This document shows, piece by piece, positions 1 to 9,104 of a stretch of DNA of 53,089 nt (within the stretch, counting starts at the first letter, position 1; every line of letters starts with the position of its first letter). The notes beneath the pieces were generated by a model. That model saw only the letters and a program-made list of their open reading frames with translations, was not told the origin of the DNA and did not search any database. Origin of the DNA: Selenomonas sp. (GTDB lineage Bacteria; Bacillota; Negativicutes; Selenomonadales; Selenomonadaceae); contig JAGPMW010000013.1 in NCBI GenBank assembly GCA_018052705.1, forward strand, positions 1 through 53,089, read 5' to 3'. The position numbers and the translations under genes are program-made.

Positions 1-63
1 ACATTCAAAGCGTTTCACTAACTTCTCTTTTTCCAGTGGCTTCATTTTCTGCTTCTGCGGCAT
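1..63 (-). CDS. Partial small CDS running off the left edge (possible transposase OrfA/HTH protein)
   Basis: Twenty-one codons are visible, starting with ATG at 63 and reading leftward off the window: MPQKQKMKPLEKEKLVKRF and on. The start is supported by a GGGAG ribosome binding site eight bases upstream (near 72-76). The visible peptide is short, basic and rich in Lys and Glu, like the N-termini of helix-turn-helix IS3-type OrfA proteins, but this is only a resemblance and I cannot name the family. The ribosome binding site sits inside a large inverted repeat (71-121). The gene could equally be an ordinary hypothetical protein. Confidence 0.5.
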   Translation of the reverse strand, partial: MPQKQKMKPLEKEKLVKRFEC

Positions 64-70
64 ACAAAAT

Positions 71-121
71 GCTCCCTTCATAGTAACAGTGTTTTATTTC
101 ACTGTCTCCTATAAAGGGAGC
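71..121 (-). repeat. Long interrupted inverted repeat over the RBS of the left-edge gene
   Basis: GCTCCCTT at 71-78 pairs with AAGGGAGC at 114-121, and nested inside ACAGTG at 86-91 pairs with CACTGT at 100-105 around an AT-only 8-base loop. Read on the minus strand the AAGGGAG arm at 71-78 is the ribosome binding site of the gene starting at 63. The hairpin could therefore block translation of transcripts entering from the fruA side. It has no T-tract, so it is a poor intrinsic terminator. Confidence 0.65.
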
Positions 122-161
122 ATATCAAAACCCACAGGTCTCTATTGTTATAGTTAAAGGA

Positions 162-2060
162 TTATTCTTTGATTGGTTTCTTGAGTACGGAGAGGATGGC
201 ACAACCAACGACAGCGCCAATTAGAATTGCGGCGATGTACATGACTGGGTTGCCAATGGTCGGTACAACGAAGATACCACCATGTGGGGCACGTAGTGTG
301 CAGTCGAAGGCCATCGACAGGGCACCAGCCGTAGCGGAGCCAATGAAAACCGATGGGATGACACGCAGCGGATCAGCAGCTGCGAACGGGATAGCACCTT
401 CGGTGATGAAGGAGAGGCCCATGACGTAGTTGGTGATACCAGCTTTACGCTCGCTCTCCGTGAAACGGCTCTTGAAGAATGTCGTACAGAGTGCAATAGC
501 GAGCGGCGGAACCATACCACCGGCCATGACCGCGGCCATGACATGATACTCACCGGAAGCAAGGAGACCAGTACCGGTTACATAAGCGGCTTTGTTGATT
601 GGGCCGCCCATGTCGATTGCCATCATGCCGCCCATAACGATACCAAGCAGGATGCGGGCATTCGGGTCCATGTTCTTCAGTGTGTCGACCATCCAGGTAT
701 TCAGGGCGCTGACAGGCGGCGCGATGATGAACATGCTGACAACACCAATAATCAGAATGCCGAAGAACGGATAGAGCAGGACCGGTTTGATCCCATCGAG
801 CGAGTCCGGCAGTACGCTGAATACTTTCTTCAGGAAATTGACGGCATAACCGGCAACAAAACCAGCGACGAGTGCGCCGAGGAAGCCGGAGCCGGTCACA
901 CCAGCCAAAGCACCACCGACGAAACCGACAGCGAGGCCTGGACGATCGCTGATCGACATGGAAATAAAGCCGGCAAGTACTGGTAGCATAAAGCCAAAGG
1001 CTGCGCCACCGATGTCCTTGAAGAATTTAGCCAGTGGCGTATTGGAACCAAAGTTTTTCGGGTCGATAGAATAATCATCGAACAGGAACGCCATCGCAAT
1101 TAGGATACCACCACCGACGACGAAAGGCAGCATGTGACTGACACCGTTCATCAGGTGCTTGTAAATCTGGCGGCCGAGGCTCTCACCAGATACGTCAGCA
1201 GCGCCCTCCTCAACATCGGAGCCATTGGCATGGTATACCGGAGCCTGACCGGACAAAGCCTGATCGATAAGTTCATCAGCTTTGTTGATGCCATCGGCAA
1301 CTTTGGTGATGACCGTTTTTTTGCCATCGAAGCGCGCCATCGCGACATTCTTGTCAGCAGCGATGATAATACCGTCAGCCGCTGCAATTTCAGCTGCTGT
1401 CAGGACATTCTTGGCACCGCCGGATCCGTTCGTTTCGACCTTAATCGTGACACCGCGTTTTTTGGCATGCTGCTCCAGACTTTCGGCAGCCATGAAGGTA
1501 TGTGCGATGCCTGTCGGGCAGGCTGTTACAGCCAGAATCTGGATATGATCAGCGGCCGGTGTTGCAGACTGCTCTGCTTTGGCAGCTGTTGGTGCTGTAA
1601 AGGTACCAGCTTCTTTGGCATCAATGAGTTTTAGGAAAGCATCTTTGCTTTGTGCTGCAATGAGGGCTTCTTTAAAGTCCGGGTCCATGATCATTGTTGC
1701 GAGCTGGGACAGGATGGCGAGATGATCGTCGTTAGCCGAGTCTGGTGCGGCGATCATGAAGAACAGGCGGGCTGGTTTGCCATCCATGGATTCGAAGTCC
1801 ATCCCGGCAGGTACCGTCATAGCGGCGAGTCCGGCCGATTTCACACCAGCACTCTTGGCATGCGGTGTTGCAATGCCGTCGCCGAGTCCGGTCGTACCGG
1901 ATGCTTCGCGGGCGAAGACGTCTTTTTTGTACTGTTCTTTATCGGACAGGTTGCCGCCAGCTGCCATGAGGTCAGCCAGCTGATTGATTGCGGCGGCTTT
2001 GTCAGCCGGAGCCGCGCCCAGAACGATGCTGTCGCTCTTGAGCAGATCAGTGATACGCAT
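162..2060 (-). CDS. fruA: Fructose-specific PTS transporter, IIA-IIB-IIC fusion
   Basis: This 632-residue protein imports fructose across the inner membrane and releases fructose 1-phosphate. The order is IIA (about 1-150, phosphorylatable His67 in the ATPHA motif), a Thr/Ala-rich linker, IIB (about 173-275, active-site Cys181 in TACPTGIAHT) and a membrane IIC domain with several hydrophobic segments (about 300-632). The length is usual for FruA proteins with this order. A GGGGAG ribosome binding site precedes the ATG. It is the last gene of fruR-fruK-fruA, 45 bases after fruK, so it is probably cotranscribed and controlled by FruR. No convincing terminator follows it. Confidence 0.95.
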   Translation of the reverse strand: MRITDLLKSDSIVLGAAPADKAAAINQLADLMAAGGNLSDKEQYKKDVFAREASGTTGLGDGIATPHAKSAGVKSAGLAAMTVPAGMDFESMDGKPARLFFMIAAPDSANDDHLAILSQLATMIMDPDFKEALIAAQSKDAFLKLIDAKEAGTFTAPTAAKAEQSATPAADHIQILAVTACPTGIAHTFMAAESLEQHAKKRGVTIKVETNGSGGAKNVLTAAEIAAADGIIIAADKNVAMARFDGKKTVITKVADGINKADELIDQALSGQAPVYHANGSDVEEGAADVSGESLGRQIYKHLMNGVSHMLPFVVGGGILIAMAFLFDDYSIDPKNFGSNTPLAKFFKDIGGAAFGFMLPVLAGFISMSISDRPGLAVGFVGGALAGVTGSGFLGALVAGFVAGYAVNFLKKVFSVLPDSLDGIKPVLLYPFFGILIIGVVSMFIIAPPVSALNTWMVDTLKNMDPNARILLGIVMGGMMAIDMGGPINKAAYVTGTGLLASGEYHVMAAVMAGGMVPPLAIALCTTFFKSRFTESERKAGITNYVMGLSFITEGAIPFAAADPLRVIPSVFIGSATAGALSMAFDCTLRAPHGGIFVVPTIGNPVMYIAAILIGAVVGCAILSVLKKPIKE

Positions 2061-2105
2061 ATTTTTTCTCCCCTTTACAATAATGAAGATTTAAGATAAC
2101 GCGGT

Positions 2106-3014
2106 TTATTCAATCGCAGCCAGTAAGGCTTCGATTTCCGGACGTGTGGCAAGATTCTCGCTAAACGCCGAAGCAGAACCCGTGGCAACCCCCATGTGAA
2201 AGGCTTTCTCGAAATTGCCATTGGACTCCGTATAACCTGTGATAAAACCAGCGACCATGGAATCACCGGCACCAACCGAGTTGACGAGTTTGCCCTTCGG
2301 TGCGGGGCTCTTATAAGACGTTCCCGCTGCTGTAAGCAGGATAGCGCCATCGCCAGCCATGGAAATCAGCACATTCTGTGCGCCTTTTTCCTGCAGCTTC
2401 CTGGCGTAGGTGAGGATTTCCTCATCACTGGTGAGCTTTACGCCGAACATATCGCCAAGCTCATGATTGTTTGGTTTGATGAGAAATGGATGGTACTGCA
2501 GTACATTGAGCAGCAGATTTTTCTCGGCATCAACAATGATACGGATGCCCTTGCCGTCGAGACGAGCCATGATTTTTTGATAGATGTCGTCAGGCAGCGT
2601 CTTTGGGATCGAGCCAGCGAGAACCAGCGTATCGTCAGCGGTTAATTGGTCGAGCTGGCTGAAGAGCTGCTCTTGTTCGGCCTCGCTGATGTCCGGGCCC
2701 TGCCCGTTGATCTCTGTTTCATTTTCTGCCTTGGCTTTTACATTGATTCGTGAGAAGCCATTTTCCAGTTGGACAAAGTCGCTTTTGACGCCAAAGCTGC
2801 TCAGCTGGCTCTTAATTTCCTCGCCGGTGAAACCAGCCAAAAAACCGAGCGCGGTGCTCTTCTGTCCCAGGTTCTGCAGGACGATGGATACGTTGATGCC
2901 CTTGCCGCCAGCCAGGACCTGTTCATAGTTTACGCGATTGATCTTGCCAGCTGTGAACGAGTCAAGCCGTACAATGTAGTCCAGGGACGGGTTGAAGGTT
3001 ACCGTGTAAATCAT
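2106..3014 (-). CDS. fruK: 1-phosphofructokinase
   Basis: A PfkB/ribokinase-family kinase that phosphorylates fructose 1-phosphate to fructose 1,6-bisphosphate in the cytoplasm. The N-terminus MIYTVTFNPSLD, the GGKGINVS substrate loop and the C-terminal anion-hole/catalytic motif VGAGDSMVAGF are typical of the family, as is the length of about 302 residues. An upstream ATG at 3023 overlaps the fruR stop codon (ATGA), but the GAGGGGG ribosome binding site lies almost on top of it and is about ten bases from the ATG at 3014, which also matches the usual family start. It lies between fruR and fruA and supplies the second step after FruA. Confidence 0.93.
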   Translation of the reverse strand: MIYTVTFNPSLDYIVRLDSFTAGKINRVNYEQVLAGGKGINVSIVLQNLGQKSTALGFLAGFTGEEIKSQLSSFGVKSDFVQLENGFSRINVKAKAENETEINGQGPDISEAEQEQLFSQLDQLTADDTLVLAGSIPKTLPDDIYQKIMARLDGKGIRIIVDAEKNLLLNVLQYHPFLIKPNNHELGDMFGVKLTSDEEILTYARKLQEKGAQNVLISMAGDGAILLTAAGTSYKSPAPKGKLVNSVGAGDSMVAGFITGYTESNGNFEKAFHMGVATGSASAFSENLATRPEIEALLAAIE

Positions 3015-3019
3015 TTCGT

Positions 3020-3766
3020 TCATTCCCCCTCAATGATTGTCGTATAGTCCCGATATTTCTTATCATCCAGCTGACCGGTTATGATGGTTGCGCTGGATAT
3101 ATTAGCAAAAGTAATCGGTGAAATTTTATTGAACTTTGTCTGATCTGCCAGGATAAAAGCATGGGTACAGCGGGAAAGTGCTGCGCCTTTGATGATTCCT
3201 TCACTGGAGTCAGGCGTTGAAAAACCGGATTTCGTGCTGATACCGTTAGTGCCAAAGAAACCTTTCGTAAAGTTGTAAGATTTCAGATTATTCAGCGCTT
3301 CAGTTCCTACGATTGCTTCCGTGACCGCTTTGAGTTCGCCACCCAGGATAAAAACCTTGAAGCCTTTGGCGGCTAAACGGGCTGCATGTGGGATGCCGTT
3401 GGTTACGAAGACGGCATTATTTTCAGTCAGGAAGTCAATCATATGGAGCGTGGTCGACCCGGCATCGATATAAACAAAATCCTTGCGTTTGATAAGACTG
3501 GCTGCCTTGCGGGCGATGGCGACCTTTTCCCGAGGATTCAGGTCGTTCTTGGTCTTCATATCTTCCTCCGACGAACTGTAGTTGTTGTCGATGGATGTTG
3601 CCCCGCCATAAACCTTGTAGAGGCGGCCACTTTTATGTAGTGCCGTCAGATCACGACGAACGGTGGATTCCGAGGCATCGAGAGCCTTTGTCAGGTCGAG
3701 AACGGTAACAGCCTTTTTTTCTTCCAGGATGCGGAGAATCGTAGCGTAACGTTCTTCCGTAAGCAT
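3020..3766 (-). CDS. fruR: DeoR-family transcriptional regulator of the fructose operon
   Basis: About 248 residues. It has an N-terminal DeoR winged helix (roughly 5-57, with TVLDLTKALDASESTVRRDL as the helix-turn-helix) followed by a DeoRC sugar-phosphate sensing domain with DAGSTT and ILGG motifs. An in-frame ATG exists at 3793, but GAGGGAG lies ten bases before the ATG at 3766 and the sequence MLTEERYATIL is the usual family start. Its stop overlaps the first possible ATG of fruK. By analogy with other FruR proteins it probably represses the operon until fructose 1-phosphate accumulates; the effector is inferred. Confidence 0.9.
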   Translation of the reverse strand: MLTEERYATILRILEEKKAVTVLDLTKALDASESTVRRDLTALHKSGRLYKVYGGATSIDNNYSSSEEDMKTKNDLNPREKVAIARKAASLIKRKDFVYIDAGSTTLHMIDFLTENNAVFVTNGIPHAARLAAKGFKVFILGGELKAVTEAIVGTEALNNLKSYNFTKGFFGTNGISTKSGFSTPDSSEGIIKGAALSRCTHAFILADQTKFNKISPITFANISSATIITGQLDDKKYRDYTTIIEGE

Positions 3767-3808
3767 GGCTATCACTCCCTCAATGATTGTCAATATATAT
3801 TTGCTTTT

Positions 3809-3837
3809 ATAATACAGCTAAACTCAGTCAAAGTCAA
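3809..3837 (-). promoter_or_regulatory. Promoter of the fru operon with TTGACT direct repeats
   Basis: On the minus strand a TTGACT -35 box (3832-3837) is separated by 17 bases from a TATTAT -10 box (3809-3814), about 40 bases upstream of fruR. A second TTGACT copy (3826-3831) directly abuts the first, and a related TTGATTG lies just before them. Tandem TGACT-type repeats are plausible DeoR/FruR operator half-sites. The operator role is inferred from position and regulator family. Confidence 0.6.
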
Positions 3838-4002
3838 TCAAAAGCGCGATAGATCGTGCAAAAAAAATTACAAAAGAGTATAAACTGTCAGTATAGGTCA
3901 GCGAAAACAATACATTACTCAGGCCGCTTTTCTTATAATGCCAGGACAGGTATAATTATAATATAGAGGTGAATACTATAGTTTTGAAGGAGAGTGACGT
4001 GG

Positions 4003-4878
4003 ATGGAAGAAAAGAAGAAGATTATACAGCATCGTAAGATGTCTTTTTATGTCAAGAAATACACGATGATTTTTATTGGGGCCGTTATAGCGGCAGCAGG
4101 GCTGGAACTTTTCCTGATCCCCAATAATGTTATCGATGGCGGTGTAGTAGGTATCTCGATTATGCTGAGTTCAATAACGGGGTGGGGACTGGGCATATTC
4201 CTCGTACTGCTGAACATTCCGTTCCTATATCTTGGCTATAAGCAGATTGGAAAAAATTTTGCTATAGCGACCACTATTGCAATCTGTATCCTGTCCGTCT
4301 GGTCGGCGGTATTCGAATCGATTCCGGGGGTAACTGATGATCCGTTCCTGGCAGCGATTTTTGGCGGTATCGTTGATGGGCTGGGGGTGGGTTTGATCAT
4401 CCGCGCTGGCGGCAGTCTCGACGGTACCGAGATTGTGGCCATCATTATGGATAAGAAATCGGTATTCTCGGTTGGTGAAGTGGTTATGTTCATCAATCTG
4501 TTCATTCTGACGAGTGCAGGGCTTTTATTCGGCTGGGATAAGGCAATGTATTCACTGGTTGCCTATTTTGTCATCTCGAAGATGATTGATGTGGTCATCA
4601 AGGGGCTGGATGAGTCTTACGCGGTCATGATCGTGACCAATGAGCATGATGAGATTACATCTGCGCTCAATGATCGTCTGGGCCGCGGTGTAACCTTACT
4701 GCATGGTGCTGGCGGTTATACGGGTGAGAGTAAGGAAGTCTTGTACTGCGTTGTGACACGGCTGGAAGTAGACAAGCTGAAAGAGATTGTACTGGAAAAG
4801 GATGAGAATGCCTTCGTGACGATCAATGCCGTACATGATATCGTTGGTGGACGCTTCAAGAAAAAAGCGATTCATTAA
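4003..4878 (+). CDS. YitT-family membrane protein (DUF161 + DUF2179)
   Basis: A 291-residue integral membrane protein. The first two thirds contain five or six hydrophobic segments with the family glycine patterns (LIPNNVIDGGVVGISI, GGIVDGLGVGLIIRAGGSLDGTEI); the C-terminal part (about 215-285) is the soluble DUF2179 domain with HGAGGYTGESKEVLYCVV. The transport substrate of YitT proteins is unknown. A GTG at 3994 lies one base after the GAAGGAG ribosome binding site, so the ATG at 4003, ten bases away, is the better start. It is followed 16 bases later by a secreted protein gene, suggesting a two-gene transcript. Confidence 0.88.
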   Translation: MEEKKKIIQHRKMSFYVKKYTMIFIGAVIAAAGLELFLIPNNVIDGGVVGISIMLSSITGWGLGIFLVLLNIPFLYLGYKQIGKNFAIATTIAICILSVWSAVFESIPGVTDDPFLAAIFGGIVDGLGVGLIIRAGGSLDGTEIVAIIMDKKSVFSVGEVVMFINLFILTSAGLLFGWDKAMYSLVAYFVISKMIDVVIKGLDESYAVMIVTNEHDEITSALNDRLGRGVTLLHGAGGYTGESKEVLYCVVTRLEVDKLKEIVLEKDENAFVTINAVHDIVGGRFKKKAIH

Positions 4879-4894
4879 GCAGGGAGTGGCTTTT

Positions 4895-5518
4895 ATGCGA
4901 GAAATGAAATTATGGGGCAGTTTGTGTCTGATCATGGTCTTGCTGCTGGTGCCGCAGGCTGCTGCCGCATCGGAGCGTGTACCGCTGCGTATTGCCAGAC
5001 TGCCTGTGCAGGTGCGATGCAATACTGCCGATGCTGAGGCAGTCAACCGCATAGAGATAAGGCTGGATCAGATTATGCATGTACCATTGAATGGTACGCT
5101 GCAGGCTGTCAAAGAAATACCGGGCGCACAGGTAGCGGCGGCAATGGATGAAGTGATGGCACAGCTGCGGCAGATGCATCCGCGGGTAAAATGGCAGGAT
5201 GCGATGAAACCGCTGGCCGATAAATTGCAGGCCGATCTGGTTGTCTGTCCGGTACTGCGGGGCTATGAGCAGCGGACTGAGCAGAACTGGAGCTGGAAGC
5301 ATATGCCGCAGCTTCACAGCTATGTAGCGATGGACATTGTGGGCTATGACCGCAGCCATGATGAGACGTTCCATAAATCAGGCTGCCGGTACTTCGATGA
5401 TGAGTATTCGCCTAACGGTCTGGCCGCTAACTTGTCGCTGGAATGTCTGGATGAGCTGGCGGCGTCGGCAGACCTCCACAACCGAGTGAATGCCTGGCAT
5501 AAGCTTCAGCTGCAATAA
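4895..5518 (+). CDS. Hypothetical exported protein
   Basis: A 207-residue protein with a clear signal peptide: charged MREMK start, a hydrophobic core LWGSLCLIMVLLLVP and an AAAAS cleavage region near residue 26. The mature part is mainly soluble, with LQADLVVCPVLRGYEQ in the middle and three or four Cys residues in all. I do not recognise the family. The reading frame is open back to 4826 inside the YitT gene, but the AGGGAG site at 4881-4886 and the signal peptide favour 4895. It probably acts in the periplasm or outer envelope. It is followed by an intrinsic terminator. Confidence 0.75.
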   Translation: MREMKLWGSLCLIMVLLLVPQAAAASERVPLRIARLPVQVRCNTADAEAVNRIEIRLDQIMHVPLNGTLQAVKEIPGAQVAAAMDEVMAQLRQMHPRVKWQDAMKPLADKLQADLVVCPVLRGYEQRTEQNWSWKHMPQLHSYVAMDIVGYDRSHDETFHKSGCRYFDDEYSPNGLAANLSLECLDELAASADLHNRVNAWHKLQLQ

Positions 5519-5567
5519 GAGAATACTGTGTTGGCTGGGTTTATAAAACCAAATGTATAATGAGAGA

Positions 5568-5600
5568 AGAATTGGTAAGCAATAGCAGCAATTCTTTTTT
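5568..5600 (+). terminator. Intrinsic terminator after the exported protein gene
   Basis: AGAATTG (5568-5574) and CAATTCT (5589-5595) form a perfect 7-bp stem with a 14-base loop, followed by a run of Ts. It ends the 4003-5518 transcript just before the metY promoter. Confidence 0.7.
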
Positions 5601-5608
5601 AAAACGTC

Positions 5609-5637
5609 TTGACATATTACAGTGTTACACCTATAAT
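5609..5637 (+). promoter_or_regulatory. Perfect sigma-70 consensus promoter of metY
   Basis: TTGACA (5609-5614), a 17-base spacer and TATAAT (5632-5637) match the consensus exactly. The start codon of metY is about 77 bases downstream, leaving a leader of roughly 70 bases. I see no SAM riboswitch fold in so short a leader. Confidence 0.85.
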
Positions 5638-5713
5638 AAACATATTAATTATATATGATTTGTAGGCGCTATGGGGCCAGCGATTGACCGGCATTAGAAA
5701 GGGAGTTTTGATT

Positions 5714-7009
5714 ATGAGTGAAGCAAGAAAGTATCATTTTGAGACGTTGCAGCTGCATGTAGGACAGGAGCAGGCCGATCCGGCGACGGATGCCCGGGCG
5801 GTACCAATCTATCAGACGACGTCGTTCGTGTTCCATAACTTTCAACATGCGGCCGATCGCTTTGCTCTGAAAGATGCCGGCAATGTTTATGGCCGACTGA
5901 CTAATCCGACCGAGACGGTCTTTGCCGAGCGCATCGCGGCACTGGAAGGCGGTGTCGCAGCGGTTGGTGTTGCTTCGGGAGCAGCAGCAGTCACTTATTC
6001 GCTGGAAGCACTGGTACATAGTGGTCAGCATATCGTAGCAGCGACGACAATCTACGGCGGCACATATAATCTGTTCGAGCATACCTTCCCCAATTATGGC
6101 ATTGAGACGACTTTTGTTGATCCGACCAACGGGACTCAGGTATTTGAGGATGCAATTAAAGACAATACCCGGGTGGTTTTTATCGAGTCTATTGGCAATC
6201 CGAATGCGAATCTTATCGATATCGAGGCTGTGGCGGCTATTGCGCATAAGCATAATATCCCTCTGGTAGTGGATAGCACCTTTGCTACGCCATACCAGCT
6301 GCGTCCATTTGAATACGGGGCGGATATCGTTGTCCACTCGGCGACAAAGTTTATCGGCGGCCATGGTACAACTCTTGGCGGCGTCATCGTGGATGGTGGC
6401 AGCTTCGACTGGGAGAAGTCTGGCAAGTTCCCGCAGTTTGTTGAGCCGAATGAAAGCTATCATGGCATCAGCTTTGCCAAAGACGTTGGCGCGGCAGCTT
6501 TTGCCACATATGTCCGCACGCTGATCCTGCGCGATGAGGGGGCAACGCTCTCGCCGTTCAACGCGTTCCTGTTGCTCCAGGGCACGGAGACACTGTCACT
6601 GCGCGTTGAGCGTCATGTGGAGAATGCACTGAAGGTCGTAGACTATCTGGCTCATCATCCGCAGGTTGAGAAAGTGAACCATCCAGCTCAGGCGAGTCAT
6701 CCTGACCATAAGCTGTATCAGAAGTATTTCCCGAATGGCGGCATATCCATCTTTACGTTCGAGATTAAAGGTGGTGCTGCCGCAGCACAGAAATTCATTG
6801 ACCATCTGCAGGTATTCAGTCTGCTGGCCAATGTAGCGGATGTCAAGTCGCTGGTCATCCATCCGGCCTCTACGACGCATTCTCAGATGAACGAGCAGGA
6901 ACTGCTGGCCTCAGGTATCACGCCGTCCACGATTCGTCTCTCGATTGGTACTGAGCATATTGACGATATCCTGTATGATCTGGATCAGGCATTCAAGGCT
7001 CTGGATTGA
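5714..7009 (+). CDS. metY: O-acetylhomoserine sulfhydrylase (aminocarboxypropyltransferase)
   Basis: A 431-residue Cys/Met metabolism PLP enzyme that makes homocysteine (or methionine) from O-acetylhomoserine and sulfide (or methanethiol). The N-terminus [31 protein letters not shown] and the long insert after the PLP lysine ([15 protein letters not shown]) distinguish it from the shorter MetB/MetC proteins. The C-terminal [13 protein letters not shown] is the usual carboxylate-binding segment. The start at 5714 is chosen because GGGAG lies nine bases upstream; a further in-frame ATG at 5684 has no such site. The gene is monocistronic between a consensus promoter and a terminator. Confidence 0.93.
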   Translation: MSEARKYHFETLQLHVGQEQADPATDARAVPIYQTTSFVFHNFQHAADRFALKDAGNVYGRLTNPTETVFAERIAALEGGVAAVGVASGAAAVTYSLEALVHSGQHIVAATTIYGGTYNLFEHTFPNYGIETTFVDPTNGTQVFEDAIKDNTRVVFIESIGNPNANLIDIEAVAAIAHKHNIPLVVDSTFATPYQLRPFEYGADIVVHSATKFIGGHGTTLGGVIVDGGSFDWEKSGKFPQFVEPNESYHGISFAKDVGAAAFATYVRTLILRDEGATLSPFNAFLLLQGTETLSLRVERHVENALKVVDYLAHHPQVEKVNHPAQASHPDHKLYQKYFPNGGISIFTFEIKGGAAAAQKFIDHLQVFSLLANVADVKSLVIHPASTTHSQMNEQELLASGITPSTIRLSIGTEHIDDILYDLDQAFKALD

Positions 7010-7038
7010 CAATAAAACAACAGCATATGCATTGACAG

Positions 7039-7071
7039 AAAAGCTGAGATTCCTTTGAATCTCAGCTTTTT
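7039..7071. terminator. Bidirectional terminator between metY and the acyltransferase gene
   Basis: A perfect 14-bp stem (7039-7052 with 7057-7070) with a 4-base loop, flanked by A and T runs on either side. It can serve metY on the plus strand and the converging minus-strand gene. Confidence 0.88.
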
Positions 7072-7079
7072 GGATTTCG

Positions 7080-8903
7080 TTATGGAGTTTTTATTTGTTG
7101 TGCCGACAATACCTGTACCATACGGTCATGAATCAGCTTGGCAAATTGTACAGTCCCGTCATCATTAGGGTGGATGCCGTCTCCGGACAACCATTCTGGA
7201 TGCTGGGAAATGAGTCCGTACCAGTCGATGATATGGACGTTGGGATGGGAAGCTGATATTTGATTGAGATAATCATTGTTGGTATCCTGCCAGGATAAAT
7301 GCGGGGCATACGTGTTGACCCAGAAAATTTGACGGTCAGGGTCAGCGCATAGGTACTTGAGTAGGGCGCGGGTCTGGACTTCGTAGCGTTCCTGACCGGC
7401 AATTGGGCCATTAGTGCCTAGTGAAATCACAACGAGATGGCCAAGTTTTCCCTGGGCGTACATACTCTGAGCGATTTCGAGTCCGCTGCCGACATAGCGG
7501 GAAACTTCGGCGTCAATCCAGCTGCCAGGCAGGACCTGCTGGATCTGGTGGGCGGAGCCGAGCATGACGGAGTCGCCGATGCAGACCGTACCGTTGAGAT
7601 CGACGGGCTGTGGTTGGGCTGGCGTTGCCGGCGATGGTGCAGCTTCGGCTTCAGCAGCATGCTGTTTTTCCAGTTCAGCTGCATTGGCAGCCAGCCGATC
7701 CTGCAGGATCGCAGTGTCATTATTTTTTTGTTCGGCAGAGATGACGATGCCGTGGCAGCCATAGCCCATGATAACGACGCCTAAGGCTGATATTAACAGC
7801 ATGCCAAAAATTTGAACAATAGTCTGGCGCCGCCCAGGCATTGGTATATGCAGGTGCGTAATGAAGGCAGCGACGGAATCGGACCAGATGGTCAGCAGCA
7901 GGATGACAGCCAGTTCGATCAGTGGCCAGCCGGTGATGTTAGTCCAGCCCAGCTCATGGAAGAGAAAAATGACCGGATACTGCCAAAGGAAGATTCCATA
8001 GCTGCGACGGCCAATCCAGTTGCAGATTGGCGTTTCCAGCCAACGGCCAAGGCTTAATGTTGTAGAGGCTGTCAGCACAATCAGTCCACAGAAGAGGAGC
8101 GTTATTACGAGCATGCCGCCCTGGTAGGTCAGAGGATTTTGTCCGTCCAGGAGCAGATAGGCTGCGGCGGTAATGCCCAGAATAACGAAGAACAGCGCAT
8201 ACTTCCAGAAACTGCCTTGTTCGCGAAGTCGGATAGACGTGGTGCGGCCCGCCCTATAAAAGCCAAGGGCGCCGCCAAGCAGCAGCGCATAAATCCGAGT
8301 GTCAGTACCATAGTAAAGGCGCGTGACGTCCATGCCCGGCTGGTACATCATGGGCATTAAGGCTGCAGTGGCAAAGCCCATGAGAACAAAAAAAATGATT
8401 CCCACGGATTTACCAATCAGGCGGTAGAGTACCGTATAGATGAAGAAAAGCAGCGGCCAGATCAGATAATATTGCAGCTCAATGCCTAAAAACCAAAGAT
8501 GGGTGAAGGGGGAGGCGTTGGCAATTCTGGTGAAGTAGTCAGCATTTTGCGCAATCTGCCACCAGTTATTGAAGCCCAGCACGACAGACAGGACTTCAGG
8601 GCGGATGGCGGCAATGACTTTGAAATTCAGCAGATGATAGATGCCAATAGTGGTCAGCATGACAATCAGCAGGGAGGGATAAATGCGTTTGATTCGTTTG
8701 CTATAGTAACGCAAAATACCAAATTTTCCACTTAGCCAATCCGTTTCACTGGTATAAGCCAGCAGGTATCCGGTGAGCACGAAGAAAAGAGAGACGCCGA
8801 GATAGCCGCCCCTGATGGTGTCAGGAAACATGTGGTATAAGGTGACACCGGTAATGGCCAGTGTCCGCAGGGCATCCAGGCCGAAGATTCGCTGATTAGA
8901 CAT
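7080..8903 (-). CDS. Acyltransferase-3/SGNH fusion (OatA-like cell-envelope O-acetyltransferase)
   Basis: A 607-residue membrane protein. The N-terminal two thirds form an acyltransferase-3 domain with about ten hydrophobic segments, starting IFGLDALRTLAITGVTLYHMFP. After a transmembrane helix and an Ala/Gln/Pro-rich linker (about 385-425) comes an SGNH hydrolase-like domain with CIGDSVMLG (block I), SLGTNGPI (block III) and GDGIHPNDDG (block V Asp/His). This architecture moves acetyl groups across the membrane to an extracytoplasmic acceptor, as in OatA for peptidoglycan or in polysaccharide O-acetylases; the acceptor here is unknown. It starts with ATG after AAAGGA and stands alone. Confidence 0.88.
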   Translation of the reverse strand: MSNQRIFGLDALRTLAITGVTLYHMFPDTIRGGYLGVSLFFVLTGYLLAYTSETDWLSGKFGILRYYSKRIKRIYPSLLIVMLTTIGIYHLLNFKVIAAIRPEVLSVVLGFNNWWQIAQNADYFTRIANASPFTHLWFLGIELQYYLIWPLLFFIYTVLYRLIGKSVGIIFFVLMGFATAALMPMMYQPGMDVTRLYYGTDTRIYALLLGGALGFYRAGRTTSIRLREQGSFWKYALFFVILGITAAAYLLLDGQNPLTYQGGMLVITLLFCGLIVLTASTTLSLGRWLETPICNWIGRRSYGIFLWQYPVIFLFHELGWTNITGWPLIELAVILLLTIWSDSVAAFITHLHIPMPGRRQTIVQIFGMLLISALGVVIMGYGCHGIVISAEQKNNDTAILQDRLAANAAELEKQHAAEAEAAPSPATPAQPQPVDLNGTVCIGDSVMLGSAHQIQQVLPGSWIDAEVSRYVGSGLEIAQSMYAQGKLGHLVVISLGTNGPIAGQERYEVQTRALLKYLCADPDRQIFWVNTYAPHLSWQDTNNDYLNQISASHPNVHIIDWYGLISQHPEWLSGDGIHPNDDGTVQFAKLIHDRMVQVLSAQQIKTP

Positions 8904-9048
8904 GAAAACACAATCCTTTATTATGATATATAAGAAGCACGTATTATAAAATTATAGCATATAACACCAGGGGGATAAAGGCATGATGACGGGGATCATA
9001 GCTGCTGGTCCGGTCATTGCGTAAATTCTTGTTATGCAGTAAACTATT

Positions 9049-9063
9049 GTACGACGGTACGCA
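9049..9063 (-). promoter_or_regulatory. Candidate operator, motif TGCGTACCnnnGTAC
   Basis: On the minus strand this site reads TGCGTACCGTCGTAC, 42 bases before the yhdT start codon. The same 12 fixed positions occur twice between the rpiR gene and its PTS gene (47519-47533 and 47541-47555). By a simple chance estimate a 12-position match is not expected in a window of this size. The binding protein is unknown. Confidence 0.5.
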
Positions 9064-9104
9064 CTGGCAAAATCGGGTGTGACCGTACAGAAAGGGGAAT
9101 TTAT

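Noticed and set aside
5615..5713. Possible SAM riboswitch before metY
   Set aside because: The leader after the consensus promoter is only about 70 bases and lacks a terminator stem or the conserved SAM-I core.
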